25,647 bases of DNA from Acidithiobacillus ferruginosus (lineage in GTDB: Bacteria; Pseudomonadota; Gammaproteobacteria; Acidithiobacillales; Acidithiobacillaceae): assembly GCF_018854495.1 (NCBI RefSeq), contig NZ_JABBDR010000305.1, positions 1 through 25,647 on the forward strand, given 5' to 3'. The translations under genes and the position numbers were made by a program. Shown here in pieces: positions 1-8,426 of this stretch. The notes beneath the pieces are model-generated. The model saw only the letters and a list, made by a program, of their open reading frames with translations, did no database searches and was not told where the DNA came from. Within the stretch, counting starts at the first letter, position 1; every line of letters starts with the position of its first letter.

Positions 1-257
1 CAGGTCGGCGTCGTGGCGCCCACCTGGCAGTAGCAGGACGCATTGGCGGGTATCTGGCCCGCCGCTTCTTCCTGCTGCAACGCGGCATTACAGTTGGTTG
101 GCGCGGCGATGGGATTGACGCCGTTGTTGTTCGTCGTCGGCGCTCCCGAGAACTCGCGGGCGACGTCCTGCTGGGCGGTGTCACCAGTGGCGGCCCAAAT
201 ACATCCAGAGTGTAATAACACTATGAAAAGCGCGAATGCTCTAATCCTGCCCCGCAT
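1..257 (-). CDS. Exported protein of unknown function, 5' part only
   Basis: The window edge cuts this gene after 85 codons. The ATG at 257 follows a clear AGGAG site with seven-base spacing, and the site overlaps the stop of the upstream lipoprotein gene, so the two are translationally linked. Residues 1-20 look like a signal peptide: basic start, hydrophobic core, then LLHSGC, which could be a lipobox with Cys19. The rest is rich in Ala, Asn, Thr and Gln and holds three further cysteines, two of them as CYC. I do not recognise the family. Location suggests a periplasmic or outer-membrane protein of the transfer system. A copy of the 16-bp palindromic operator lies inside the first 20 codons. 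Confidence 0.7.
   Translation of the reverse strand, partial: MRGRIRAFALFIVLLHSGCIWAATGDTAQQDVAREFSGAPTTNNNGVNPIAAPTNCNAALQQEEAAGQIPANASCYCQVGATTPT
208..223. promoter_or_regulatory. Candidate operator, intragenic copy
   Basis: The sequence GAGTGTAATAACACTA matches the perfect palindrome at 22829-22844 at 14 of 16 positions. It sits in the signal-peptide codons of the truncated left-edge gene. It could be a chance match, but the motif is rare in the window and the other copies lie near gene starts. Confidence 0.35.
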
Positions 258-267
258 CAAAGATCTC

Positions 268-1326
268 CTACTTTACTTTCGGCTTCGCCGGGATAGCCAT
301 GGGCGTTGGTTGCGCGTAGCGCACGGTCTGACCATTCTTCCACACCACGGCCTTGTCGCCCTGGTGATAGATCACCATCCAGTCCGCGAGTTGCGAGCTG
401 TATGCAGAAATCCATTGCGGAATATCGAATCCAGGTTGGATCTGGTATTCGATGGTTGCCAAGGCCATGAATGGGTATTTGGCATTCTTTGGATTCAGGA
501 TGTAAAACGGCTGACTGGGCTTTTTCCAGGGCTGAACCGTCCACGTCAGCCGCGTTGGCAAGAGATCCGGGGCTACTTTTGGCTTTCCGTTGACCCAATC
601 CCAATTGAAAAGGCCATCCTGATAGTCCACCCACCACCCGGAATGGATCCGGTACAGGTGCGTACCTAGTGTACCACTGGCCCATGTGCCGGGTACCAGT
701 CCGGGATCCATGGTAACAGCCATGTGCGAGGCCGTATTGAGCCCTTTCCGCCATTGTTGCGTGGGATAGTACCGCGCCACCCAGAATAGCTTGCCCGCGT
801 TGAAGCCTTTTACCTGATGGTTGTAGTCGGCCAAGGCCACAAGGCCTTGGACTTTCTTCGACGATCCAGATCCGCCGATCAGCAAGGAAGCTACAAAGCC
901 CGCCGGACCCAGTACGGATCCCGTGACGACGGAATCCACTCCCAAAGCGGTGCCGGCCATAGACATCGCGCCCGGCCCGCCATGGGTTACCGCGATTAAC
1001 GTTTTTGTGGCTTGAGGACTGTTGCCTTCCTGAGCCGCATAAGCATAAGCATCCCCAGGGCCGGTGTACTTTTCATTATAATAAATGGCGCAACTATTAG
1101 CCCCAAATCCCTTGGGTGCCAAGCAAGTGCTGTACAGCGTTTTCTTTTCACCAAAATGCCCATCTTGACTGACTATGCCCTGCATAGTCACCGAGCGGAG
1201 CGGCGTTTTTTGATGGGTATTCATGGGTCCGACATCCATTGTAAGGGAATGCTCCGAACAACCGGCCAGCAGTGCCGCCATAACCGCCATTCCAATGGTC
1301 TGCGTCATTTTCTTCTTTTGTATCAA
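268..1326 (-). CDS. Lipoprotein of unknown function in the transfer region
   Basis: This is a 352-aa predicted lipoprotein. Residues 1-23 form a lipoprotein signal peptide with basic residues at 4-6 and the lipobox LLAGC ending at Cys23. I chose the TTG start at 1326 because AGGAGG lies six bases upstream; the first in-frame ATG at 1308 would be about 24 bases from that site. The middle has a Gly/Ala/Val-rich stretch (about 120-155) that may be membrane-associated. The C-terminal half is rich in Trp and Tyr and ends with a Pro/Lys tail. It lies 36 bases after the MazF-like gene and overlaps the ribosome binding site of the next gene, so it may belong to that transcript. A surface or entry exclusion lipoprotein is a positional guess only; I see no TraT similarity. 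Confidence 0.75.
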   Translation of the reverse strand: MIQKKKMTQTIGMAVMAALLAGCSEHSLTMDVGPMNTHQKTPLRSVTMQGIVSQDGHFGEKKTLYSTCLAPKGFGANSCAIYYNEKYTGPGDAYAYAAQEGNSPQATKTLIAVTHGGPGAMSMAGTALGVDSVVTGSVLGPAGFVASLLIGGSGSSKKVQGLVALADYNHQVKGFNAGKLFWVARYYPTQQWRKGLNTASHMAVTMDPGLVPGTWASGTLGTHLYRIHSGWWVDYQDGLFNWDWVNGKPKVAPDLLPTRLTWTVQPWKKPSQPFYILNPKNAKYPFMALATIEYQIQPGFDIPQWISAYSSQLADWMVIYHQGDKAVVWKNGQTVRYAQPTPMAIPAKPKVK

Positions 1327-1362
1327 GACGATCCTCCTCTGATCACTTCAATGCCTTTCCTT

Positions 1363-1704
1363 CTACATCTTTCGTCCAATCAAGACACATGCCTTAGCCC
1401 TTGCCTCATCCAATTCTTGTGGTGTAGCCTGGCCTTTGAAGCGGGCTTGACGTTCTTTCCAGTCCATACTCTTCACCTGATCTGCGAGTGCCACACCAGG
1501 GCTTTTGCCCGTTATCTGCACCTCGAATGGGTATCCCTTGGTCTGCGTCGTCATGGGACAGCAAATCATAAGCCCCGTTTTACCGTTGTAACTCGCCGGA
1601 GTCAGTACAAGAGCTGGCCTATGGCCCTTCTGTTCGTGGCCAGCCTGTGGATCAAACTGCAACCAAACAATATCCCCGGCTTCCGGGATATAGGAGCTGC
1701 GCAT
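1363..1704 (-). CDS. mazF: MazF/PemK-family endoribonuclease toxin
   Basis: This 113-aa protein begins with a typical MazF/PemK signature: P-x-x-G-D-I-V-W-L at residues 7-15, followed by GHRPALVL at about 27-34 in the first strands of the SH3-like barrel. CPMTTQTKGYPFEV near 49-62 and a D-Q-V-K-S-M-D-W segment near 75-82 are further family hallmarks. MazF toxins cut single-stranded mRNA at short sequences and stop growth when the labile antitoxin is lost. The ATG shares one base with the antitoxin stop (TGATG), so the two are coupled. Length is normal for the family and no truncation is visible. Its likely role here is stabilisation of the mobile element. Confidence 0.93.
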   Translation of the reverse strand: MRSSYIPEAGDIVWLQFDPQAGHEQKGHRPALVLTPASYNGKTGLMICCPMTTQTKGYPFEVQITGKSPGVALADQVKSMDWKERQARFKGQATPQELDEARAKACVLIGRKM

Positions 1705-1943
1705 CAGAGCAGTTCCTTGCCCACCGCAGGCCCGAAATCAACCGCCCCATGCACATTCTCGGGCGTAATGGCCGCCACCATTTCGTCCAGGTTAAAACCT
1801 GACCAAAGCGGCTCGATAATGATACGCCCACCTTCTTCCCGCACATCAACGGCTTCGTCCAGGTGCAATTTGGCTGCATCCATCACGGCGGCGGGCATAC
1901 GCACGGCTGCACTGTTTCCCCATTTCTTCACAATTACTCGCAT
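1704..1943 (-). CDS. mazE: MazE-type antitoxin with AbrB/SpoVT DNA-binding fold
   Basis: This 79-aa protein starts with MRVIVKKWGNSAAVRMPAAV, the swapped-hairpin (AbrB/MazE) DNA-binding motif with the family-typical K-W-G-N-S. The C-terminal half (about 45-79) is acidic and hydrophobic, as expected for the flexible tail that wraps the toxin. MazE neutralises MazF and, alone or in complex, usually represses its own promoter. The gene is first in a two-gene operon with the toxin directly downstream. A strong sigma70-like promoter with an imperfect inverted repeat over its -10 lies just upstream. Confidence 0.93.
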   Translation of the reverse strand: MRVIVKKWGNSAAVRMPAAVMDAAKLHLDEAVDVREEGGRIIIEPLWSGFNLDEMVAAITPENVHGAVDFGPAVGKELL

Positions 1944-1976
1944 GACACGTCACCCCTGTGTGTATCTACTTTGTTT

Positions 1977-2005
1977 ATACTATAACCGTTATTTGCGATG
2001 GTCAA
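1977..2005 (-). promoter_or_regulatory. Promoter and probable autorepressor site of the mazEF-like operon
   Basis: On the minus strand there is TTGACC (2000-2005), a 17-base spacer, and TAGTAT (1977-1982), a near-consensus sigma70 promoter ending about 33 bases before the antitoxin ATG. The -10 lies in an imperfect inverted repeat (plus strand GTTTATACTATAACC), a plausible MazE or MazEF operator. It starts in the gap right after traN, so the toxin-antitoxin pair can be expressed independently of the transfer operon. Confidence 0.75.
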
Positions 2006-2025
2006 CCTGCTACATCATGTGGGTG

Positions 2026-5000
2026 TTAAGGAATTGCATTGGGATATCCTGTCTGCGACGCGCCCGGCGTTTGCGGCGCAATCGGCCCATGACCTACGGA
2101 TATGGGTGCCTGGCTGATATTCACGTCGCCCGCCGGATGCGTTATTTGCGCAGGTGTATAGGTCGCAGCACCTTGTGCGTTGCTCCCGGAAATAAGCCCT
2201 GCATTCTGGAGCATCGCCTGCCATGCACTGAGCGACACTTCAGCCCAATCCACCGCCGCCAGTTGTTGCACCGTAAAGCCGCCGCACTGGGGGTTTTGCG
2301 CGGAGCCATATCCGCCCGCGACATTCGGTTGTCCGATCTTGATCTGCGACGCGATAATTCTCGAAAGTGGGCTCGCGTAACAACAGAACACATCCTTGTG
2401 CTCGATGCAGATGCCCAGGGCCTTACTGGCGCAGTATGTTCCTAGATTCTGACAGGCATGAAGTTTGCGCTTTTGCCCCAACTTGAACTCTTCGTTCTTA
2501 CACGCGGTAAGAAGATTTCCTATGATCTGTAAAATCTGATAGACCAGATATATCCAGCCAATCACGCTGAAAAATGCCATAATGTCAGAAGCAAATTGTG
2601 AAGCTACAAAATTGGTTATTGCTGTGACAATGGCCTGCTCCATGGCCGCGCCAAAAATCTTTTTTAGCACCCACTCTGCAGCCTGTATGAGCCAGGACTT
2701 AATCATGGATTCCATCGAGGTAATTAGGCCCTGCGTGGCTGGCGTCCCCGCCGAAAAAGCTGCATTCGACATGATTCCAGCCCCCTGAAAAGAGGTTGAT
2801 CCAACGATGCCAAACGCATTGCTAACGGCTTCAGCCGCTCCCTTGAAAACCGTGGTGACATAGCGCCAGGAAGTAGCCGCCCATTGATCCATGGTGCTGT
2901 AGGCGCTTTCGACCCAACCATGAAACGCGCCAAAGCCCCAGACGTGAGCATCCACGAATGGTGCGTTGGCGATTTTCCAGGTGTCGTGTGCTAGCAGGAG
3001 GTAATTGGCCAAATTTCCGCTTGCACCGGCGTCTTTTAATCCTTGCGCACAACAATTATTGGTAAACACGCCGCCGGCGGGCCAGGTACGACAATACCGC
3101 ATGACTCCGCCGAAGAGGATGGGCTGACAATTACCCGCGGCAATAGACGTGCCTGTCGCGCACATCGCACCCTGTTCCATCTGTTGTATGGCTGACAGTG
3201 CCGTGAGCGCCTGACTGAAGTGCAGGTCCTGGTTGCCGAACAGGGCATGACACTGGGTACCCATGCACTGAATCGGACTGTTGCAAAGAATGCTCTGCGC
3301 ATGGGTGTTCGGCGTGGTGTTGGCTGTCACAGATCCGGGGTTGACGGTGACGGTTGATCCTGCCTGTGCCGCGTTTTGCGGCACATACACCCAGGAACTA
3401 TTCGTGTCGATGAGCACCTGATTTTGACCGTTCACGGTGCCGATGATGGAGAGTATGCCCGCCGATGGGTTGTTTCCAGACGAAGATCCCGCACTATTGG
3501 TGATGTAATACATGATTTCGTCCGGCCCCGGGCTGAGGGTTATCGGGACTGAAACCACACCCCCAGTAGCGGGATAGGCTTGCGCCCCGGTGCCGCCCGT
3601 TCCGCCGTCCGAATAGGACGCCACCTGCGTCCCATTGATGTTGACGATGCCCTCATCGTCCGCCGCCAGATAAAGTGTGGCGTTGATCGGGGCACCAGTC
3701 GTATTGGAGTATGTGCCCTCCATGAGATCGGTTTGACCGTTGGGCACGCCGGCCCCACAGCCCCCCGTTACACCGTATATCCATTGCGCGTTAGGATCAG
3801 GGAAGTTGGTGATCCATCCTGTGCTTTCGTAAGTGGATAAAGGTGCGGTGCAGGCAACGGGGTTAGAGTTCAAGCTGGGCGCACTGGTAGTGGTCGTGCT
3901 TGGTCCTGTCGCCGTCGTGCTGGCATTGGCGATACTGGTGTTGTTATTCGTGCAGGCGACGTTCTGATAATACTGGCCGAACACCGATGGGTTGCTCTCG
4001 ATGAACGGCATCATATTGTTGATCATCGGCTGATTCGCCGGATTACTCATGAAGTTGTTGATCATGGGGTCACTGGCGTAGGCATTCATGCCGCCCGGGT
4101 ACGACGAAATGTTTTCCAGATAGGATTGGGCGTAGGTGCAGGCACCAAGAATCTGCTGATACTGCTGCGATGCCTGCGTCTGGCCAGTGCCGTAGCCTGC
4201 AGGCAGGGCCACCGCGCCGTCACCGTTATTGCTGACATTCACCGCACCGCCGGTGAGGCTTGTACCGATAAGCCCGTCGAGGCTGGCGGTCATCGAGGTC
4301 AATACATTGGCAAGACCCTGGGCGGCAGTGGGAGTCGTGATGCTGGTATAGAGCGTGCTGCAGCGCGACTCCAGGGGCGCTATGGTGCTGTCCCAGGTGG
4401 ATCCAAGCGCGGCAACGCTCGCTGTGCCCGACTGACTCAAAAGATTGCAGGCGGGTGCGTACTGGTAAGCGCCGTTGATGACGGGCGCACAGGAGGTTTC
4501 GAGGTTATTGCCTGCGGAACCTGCGCGCTTCTCCGCCTGCTGAAAGGTGTTGATGGCGGCCAGAGCGCCCGCATAAGCACCCGTGGCGGCGGCACCCCCA
4601 CCCGCCGTCTCTATGCTGCTCCGGGCGGCCAGCAGGGGCGCCTGGCAGGTGTGCTCAAGGGCTGTGACGCTACCCACGCCGTTCTGCTGAAAAGTGTTGA
4701 GCGGGCCGGGCCATCCAGCGGGGCACGATGGATCACTCATCAGCGCGGAATTGGCGCTATCGGCCTGGTTGAGGGCATTGCCGGGGGTCATACCCACGTT
4801 GTTCGAGAGATAGTAGGAGGATGCTTGCGTTTGGCCTCCTGTCGGACTCATTCCGGCGAAGCCCTGCATCTCCGTGGTACCGGCGTTATTAGCGGCATCG
4901 CTTTGCCCGCCCATGAGCAAGGAGTTGCCGAAGTTGGCACCGCTTTGCGCCTGGTTAATAAAAGTGCTCGCCTCAGCGGTCGCCGTGGATTCGTAGTAAA

Positions 5001-5085
5001 TCCCCATGCCGACCATCCACGACATAAACAGCACACCGGCGCGGCGCTGACGCTTGGGGTGGCCCATCCAAACGAAGAATCCCAT
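2026..5085 (-). CDS. traN: TraN, F-type mating-pair stabilisation outer-membrane protein
   Basis: At 1019 aa this is far longer than F TraN (about 600 aa) and nearer the large TraN of SXT/IncA/C-type systems. A hydrophobic N-terminal segment (about 16-37) looks like a signal peptide. The middle is rich in Asn, Thr, Gln and Ala. The C-terminal half carries the Cys-rich TraN hallmarks: NNCCAQGLKDAG near 692, then CKNEEFKLGQKRKLHAC, GTYCASKALGIC and DVFCCYASPLSRII around 860-910. TraN stabilises mating pairs at the outer membrane by contacting recipient surface proteins. Residues about 430-560 form an extra Thr/Gly/Asn-rich block with ADDEGIVNINGTQV, resembling a domain in the protein at 8427-9485. 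A hydrophobic stretch near 832-855 is notable. The ATG lies one base after GC following the traU stop. Confidence 0.93.
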   Translation of the reverse strand: MGFFVWMGHPKRQRRAGVLFMSWMVGMGIYYESTATAEASTFINQAQSGANFGNSLLMGGQSDAANNAGTTEMQGFAGMSPTGGQTQASSYYLSNNVGMTPGNALNQADSANSALMSDPSCPAGWPGPLNTFQQNGVGSVTALEHTCQAPLLAARSSIETAGGGAAATGAYAGALAAINTFQQAEKRAGSAGNNLETSCAPVINGAYQYAPACNLLSQSGTASVAALGSTWDSTIAPLESRCSTLYTSITTPTAAQGLANVLTSMTASLDGLIGTSLTGGAVNVSNNGDGAVALPAGYGTGQTQASQQYQQILGACTYAQSYLENISSYPGGMNAYASDPMINNFMSNPANQPMINNMMPFIESNPSVFGQYYQNVACTNNNTSIANASTTATGPSTTTTSAPSLNSNPVACTAPLSTYESTGWITNFPDPNAQWIYGVTGGCGAGVPNGQTDLMEGTYSNTTGAPINATLYLAADDEGIVNINGTQVASYSDGGTGGTGAQAYPATGGVVSVPITLSPGPDEIMYYITNSAGSSSGNNPSAGILSIIGTVNGQNQVLIDTNSSWVYVPQNAAQAGSTVTVNPGSVTANTTPNTHAQSILCNSPIQCMGTQCHALFGNQDLHFSQALTALSAIQQMEQGAMCATGTSIAAGNCQPILFGGVMRYCRTWPAGGVFTNNCCAQGLKDAGASGNLANYLLLAHDTWKIANAPFVDAHVWGFGAFHGWVESAYSTMDQWAATSWRYVTTVFKGAAEAVSNAFGIVGSTSFQGAGIMSNAAFSAGTPATQGLITSMESMIKSWLIQAAEWVLKKIFGAAMEQAIVTAITNFVASQFASDIMAFFSVIGWIYLVYQILQIIGNLLTACKNEEFKLGQKRKLHACQNLGTYCASKALGICIEHKDVFCCYASPLSRIIASQIKIGQPNVAGGYGSAQNPQCGGFTVQQLAAVDWAEVSLSAWQAMLQNAGLISGSNAQGAATYTPAQITHPAGDVNISQAPISVGHGPIAPQTPGASQTGYPNAIP

Positions 5086-5088
5086 GGC

Positions 5089-6348
5089 TTATCCCGTAGG
5101 TCCCTGGTGGCCGATGATGCCGAGACAGCAGTTGGTCCACTGCCAGACCAGATAGACGTAGTTGCCCCCGGTCGCGGGCTGGCTATCCCATTCCCCCCAT
5201 TGAAAGGGTGATTGTCCCATCCAGTGCGTACACTCCCCCGATTGCGTCGGCGGGGCCTGGATATTCACGCCGCCCGGTTGCGCCACCGTGCCTTGACTGC
5301 TCGCCGCCGGGGTCACATAGTTGGCCGGGGGGATGCTCTGTGCGGACGGCTGCGTGGTATTGCCGAGATTGATGCTGGCGTTGGGTTCCTGATTGGTTTC
5401 ATCGTTCGGAAAAAGAATCTGAAAACGAAACTGCGCCTTGGGCAGGACATAGGTGCGGCGAGGGCCACAGAGCGTGCTGTTGCCCATGGTGCGTTCCAGG
5501 AATCCGAGACGGAATCCCATGGCGATCATCCGTGACACGTCCATACTGGACGCCTGTATGGGGTCATTGCCGTCGAGATTGCTGCCGACCATCGGATAGA
5601 GCAGCCCCCAGCAGCCCGCCGTCCAGTATTCATTGTCGATAGGCTGGGCACCAACACTTTCCTGGGCACACTCTTCAGCGGAACCGATCAATCCGATGGG
5701 GTTGTCATATAGCAGCTCTTCTGGCGAAGCTAAAAAGGACAGGAGATCGTTATTCCAGGTTGGGAACACTTCGCTCATGAGCATGAGATTCATGCCACTG
5801 TAACCCGTATTGCAGTCAGGTATGTTGGCAAGCTGCATCATCGTGATGAGCGGGAAGGTCCAAAGCTGCACATTGAAAAAGGTGCTGTTGTGTTGCCCTG
5901 TGGATGTGCCGGTGCCGATGTTGCCACCCCACGATCCGGTCCACTGGTTGCCCGTGGTCGAACTGGGCGACAAGCTCACGCCGCCCAGAACCGGCGAACA
6001 AAAGGGATGGCTCACGGCCTCAATGAGCATGGTGGGCTGCCAGTATCCGATCTGGATACCGACAGTTGGTAGGGTGAGATGCTTCCAGCTCCCGCCACAC
6101 TCACAAACGGCCCCGGACGCGGCGCCATTGGGTACCCCGGAATTGCCGCCGAACCACGTCGATCCCGCAATGCGTAACGGAAAGAGGGCTGACCAGCACA
6201 CTCCGCCGATCAGCTCCTTGAAAACGCCCGCGTCCGGGCACATGGTCGCTACCTGTGCGCCACTGGCCAGAGCGGGCAGGGGTACGCTCATGCTCAAGGC
6301 TGTGAGACCTGCCGCGATCCATGTGCGAAGACGCATAGCTGACCACAT
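5089..6348 (-). CDS. traU: TraU, F-type pilus assembly and DNA transfer protein
   Basis: I place the start at the ATG at 6348, one base after the TraW stop, giving 419 aa; a second in-frame ATG at 6336 is possible. Residues about 9-30 form a signal peptide ending near PALASG, so the protein is periplasmic. TraU family features include many cysteines (for example CPDAG, GGVCW, CECGGSW, HPFCSP, PDCNTG), the GYWQPTMLIEAVSHPFCSP segment and NPIGLIGSAEEC. The C-terminal third holds a Pro/Gln/Asn/Ser-rich linker before a final Cys-containing block, which makes it longer than F TraU (about 330 aa). TraU is needed for efficient DNA transfer and interacts with TraW and TrbC in F. The cysteines make it a likely client of the Dsb proteins encoded here. 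Confidence 0.93.
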   Translation of the reverse strand: MWSAMRLRTWIAAGLTALSMSVPLPALASGAQVATMCPDAGVFKELIGGVCWSALFPLRIAGSTWFGGNSGVPNGAASGAVCECGGSWKHLTLPTVGIQIGYWQPTMLIEAVSHPFCSPVLGGVSLSPSSTTGNQWTGSWGGNIGTGTSTGQHNSTFFNVQLWTFPLITMMQLANIPDCNTGYSGMNLMLMSEVFPTWNNDLLSFLASPEELLYDNPIGLIGSAEECAQESVGAQPIDNEYWTAGCWGLLYPMVGSNLDGNDPIQASSMDVSRMIAMGFRLGFLERTMGNSTLCGPRRTYVLPKAQFRFQILFPNDETNQEPNASINLGNTTQPSAQSIPPANYVTPAASSQGTVAQPGGVNIQAPPTQSGECTHWMGQSPFQWGEWDSQPATGGNYVYLVWQWTNCCLGIIGHQGPTG

Positions 6349-6349
6349 A

Positions 6350-7615
6350 TTATTTTCTCTCTCCCGGTAATGGTTCTTTCGGAACCGTAATGGACAACAC
6401 ACCGCCGTCGGGCCGGATCAGTGCCGGTACCCGGTTGATGCCCAGCCGTTGCGCCAACTCCGGATAAATCCCGTAGACCGGGTGATTCAGGGCGTTTACC
6501 ACGGCATTCTCTCCCTGCCAGGTGGCAGGCAACTCGCTCGCTATGATCACGACATTGGGGTACATGCTTTCCCATGCCTGTACCTGCCTTACCTGCCACG
6601 GTTGGGACGGATTCAGGACGATGTAGGATTGGCTCCAGGGGAAGGGGAACATGGTGAGCGGGTCGATCTCCTGTCCTTTGTGGACCAGCAGTTTGCCGTT
6701 GGGCAGGCGGATCGTCCGGGTGGCGATGACGGAAGGATTAAAGGTGTAGTTCCGCCCGCGCAGAGAATCCGGCAAAGGGTCACCCAGCCGTGCCCGCACG
6801 CTTTGCCAGTCGTGGGCTTTGGCCTTGGCCTCCTCCGCCTTCCAGTTGAAGTGTTTGATCTTCTGCTGGAACACGGCAATCATGTTGGGTTCGGCGACCT
6901 TCCATGCCTCGCCGCGCACCTTGGTAGGACTCCCCTTGCCTTTGTCGATGCGCTTTACCGCCCCGCGAAACCCGTACTCGTCACCGACCATCACGCCCCA
7001 TTGCTGATTGGGCTCTTGATGGATGATCACCGGCACCAGGTTGACCTGGTGATCAGTGAACAGGATGGGGTTGATCTCCACGTTTGCGGTCTTTTTGAAA
7101 GAGGGCATGAGCTTGTTCACAGTGCTGATCATTTCCGGCAGCCCTTCCGCCTTATTCGGCCATCCTCTGAGGACAAACACCGTGGTCTCGAAGAGATGCT
7201 TGTTATCGGCGACCTCTTTGAACCAGCGCCGCAAGAGGTTATGCGGCATATCCATGCTGATGAACACCAGCGTTTTCGCCGCATTTTCCTCTTTCACCAT
7301 GAGGGTGTGATCGACATATTCCTGGAGCGCCTTGCCGTGCAGATTGGGCGGCACCACCGGTACGCCGTTCACCCGTGTGCGAAGCCATGCCTGCGCCTTG
7401 CCGTTGCTCTGTGGCGCGTACTGGGTGGCGTATTCCTGCAGGATATTGGCGCCCTGCTTATCGAGTTGTGGCTTGACCGCGGCCCGCTCTGCAGGTGTCG
7501 CCTTGGGCTCTCGAAGCCATGCCGGAGCCGATCTGGTGCCGGCAGTGCTCATAATCGCATCCGACCTTTGCACGATGGCCGCAACCTGCTGCTGATTGAT
7601 GACCGGCGCGATCAT
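6350..7615 (-). CDS. traW: TrbC-TraW fusion protein of the F-type pilus assembly complex
   Basis: The 421-aa product joins two F-plasmid proteins. Residues about 110-260 match TrbC: LVFISMDMPHNLLRRWFKEV, then VFVLRGW and a thioredoxin-like NPILFTDHQVNLVPVI segment. Residues about 285-415 match TraW: RNYTFNPSVIATRTIRLPNG, the KGQEIDPLTMFPF motif, and VLNPSQPWQVRQVQAW. TrbC-TraW fusions are known from SXT/IncH/IncA/C-type systems. Both parts act in the periplasm during pilus extension. The ATG overlaps the previous stop (ATGA). Oddly, the first 30 residues show no signal peptide, so either export is unusual or the start is wrong, although no better start is evident. The window holds no separate trbC or traW. 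Confidence 0.9.
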   Translation of the reverse strand: MIAPVINQQQVAAIVQRSDAIMSTAGTRSAPAWLREPKATPAERAAVKPQLDKQGANILQEYATQYAPQSNGKAQAWLRTRVNGVPVVPPNLHGKALQEYVDHTLMVKEENAAKTLVFISMDMPHNLLRRWFKEVADNKHLFETTVFVLRGWPNKAEGLPEMISTVNKLMPSFKKTANVEINPILFTDHQVNLVPVIIHQEPNQQWGVMVGDEYGFRGAVKRIDKGKGSPTKVRGEAWKVAEPNMIAVFQQKIKHFNWKAEEAKAKAHDWQSVRARLGDPLPDSLRGRNYTFNPSVIATRTIRLPNGKLLVHKGQEIDPLTMFPFPWSQSYIVLNPSQPWQVRQVQAWESMYPNVVIIASELPATWQGENAVVNALNHPVYGIYPELAQRLGINRVPALIRPDGGVLSITVPKEPLPGERK

Positions 7616-8412
7616 TGGACATTCCCGGCGATCACTTCCGCCGACTTCACGGTGGATGCTACCCGCATCAGGCTGCGGACCGGGACGGCTGCGGAAAGGC
7701 CCGCCTGCGGAAAGTAGATGACCAGAAAAGGTGGCTTCATCGGGATATTGCCGAGTACCACATTATTCCGCTGCGCGAAGCGCGTTCCCATTGTCGTGAC
7801 GTAGCCCGGCGACTTGTGCTTTAACACGCTCGCCAGGCGTTGCTCACGCCCAGCGTTCCCGGCGGAGAGGATCGCCGGGGCCAGCGGTCCATAGGGTACG
7901 AGCCTGAGTGCCATAACGTGCAGCGTGCCCTTTTTAGCCATCTGCCCGGCCTCACCCATCATAACGGCCATGACTTTGTGACCCATCGGCGTGGAAGGAT
8001 TGAACACCGCGATCATGACGTTCGCGGCGCCCTTATTGCCGACGGTGATCCCGGATAAACTCGCGCACTGGAAAGCGATCTTGGACGCGGCGGGGCCTTT
8101 CACCAAGTTGATCTTGCCGATGTACTTGATGCCATATCCTGCGGTTACATTGGCCCCGGTCTCCAGGTTCGCCACCAGCCCACTGATCAGGTATTTCCCG
8201 TTCGGGGTGAGATAGGCGATGGCCTTGCTGCCGTTGTACTCCATGACGATACCGGTCAGCCCGTCCGGGCCGGGGAATGTCCGGATGATTTTCCCGGCAT
8301 GATGTGAGGCCAGCACATGCGCCAGAAGCCCGGTTGGAGCCGCGATGGCTTGTGTGGCCATGCTTCCTAAGAGGACGACTATGAGTAGCGTGCTACGCCA
8401 GCGTTTTATCAT
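7612..8412 (-). CDS. DsbC/DsbG-like periplasmic protein lacking the CxxC active site
   Basis: This 266-aa protein has a signal peptide (residues 1-25, ending TQAIAA) and the DsbC/G N-terminal dimerisation pattern: TFPGPDGLTGIVMEY, then TPNGKYLISGLV. The same pattern occurs in the genuine DsbC-like protein at 15049-15876. At the position of that protein's DPNCIFCH the present one reads NPSTPMGH (about residues 138-145), so both redox cysteines are gone. A KPPFLVIY segment occupies the cis-Pro loop. It therefore cannot be a thiol isomerase. A chaperone or structural role, perhaps as a stand-in for F TrbB, is inference. AGGAG seven bases before the ATG at 8412 supports that start. Its stop overlaps the TrbC-TraW start. 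Confidence 0.75.
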   Translation of the reverse strand: MIKRWRSTLLIVVLLGSMATQAIAAPTGLLAHVLASHHAGKIIRTFPGPDGLTGIVMEYNGSKAIAYLTPNGKYLISGLVANLETGANVTAGYGIKYIGKINLVKGPAASKIAFQCASLSGITVGNKGAANVMIAVFNPSTPMGHKVMAVMMGEAGQMAKKGTLHVMALRLVPYGPLAPAILSAGNAGREQRLASVLKHKSPGYVTTMGTRFAQRNNVVLGNIPMKPPFLVIYFPQAGLSAAVPVRSLMRVASTVKSAEVIAGNVQ

Positions 8413-8426
8413 GGGAGATCTCCTTT

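Noticed and set aside
257..754. 165-codon minus-strand frame at the left edge
   Set aside because: It overlaps the lipoprotein gene in another frame. The lipoprotein has a lipobox and a ribosome binding site; this frame has neither.
1012..2445. Long plus-strand reading frame of 477 codons across mazEF and the traN end
   Set aside because: It is antisense to three well-supported genes, has no recognisable domains and is Arg/His/Cys-rich as expected of a shadow frame.
3491..3506. CACTATTGGTG as another operator copy
   Set aside because: It matches only one half of the palindrome and lies deep in traN.
4126..5211. 361-codon plus-strand reading frame opposite traN
   Set aside because: Gly/Arg/Ala-rich shadow of traN with no ribosome binding site or family motif.
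6449..7717. 422-codon plus-strand reading frame opposite the TrbC-TraW gene
   Set aside because: It mirrors a gene with clear TrbC and TraW motifs and has a His/Arg/Asp-rich composition typical of antisense frames.
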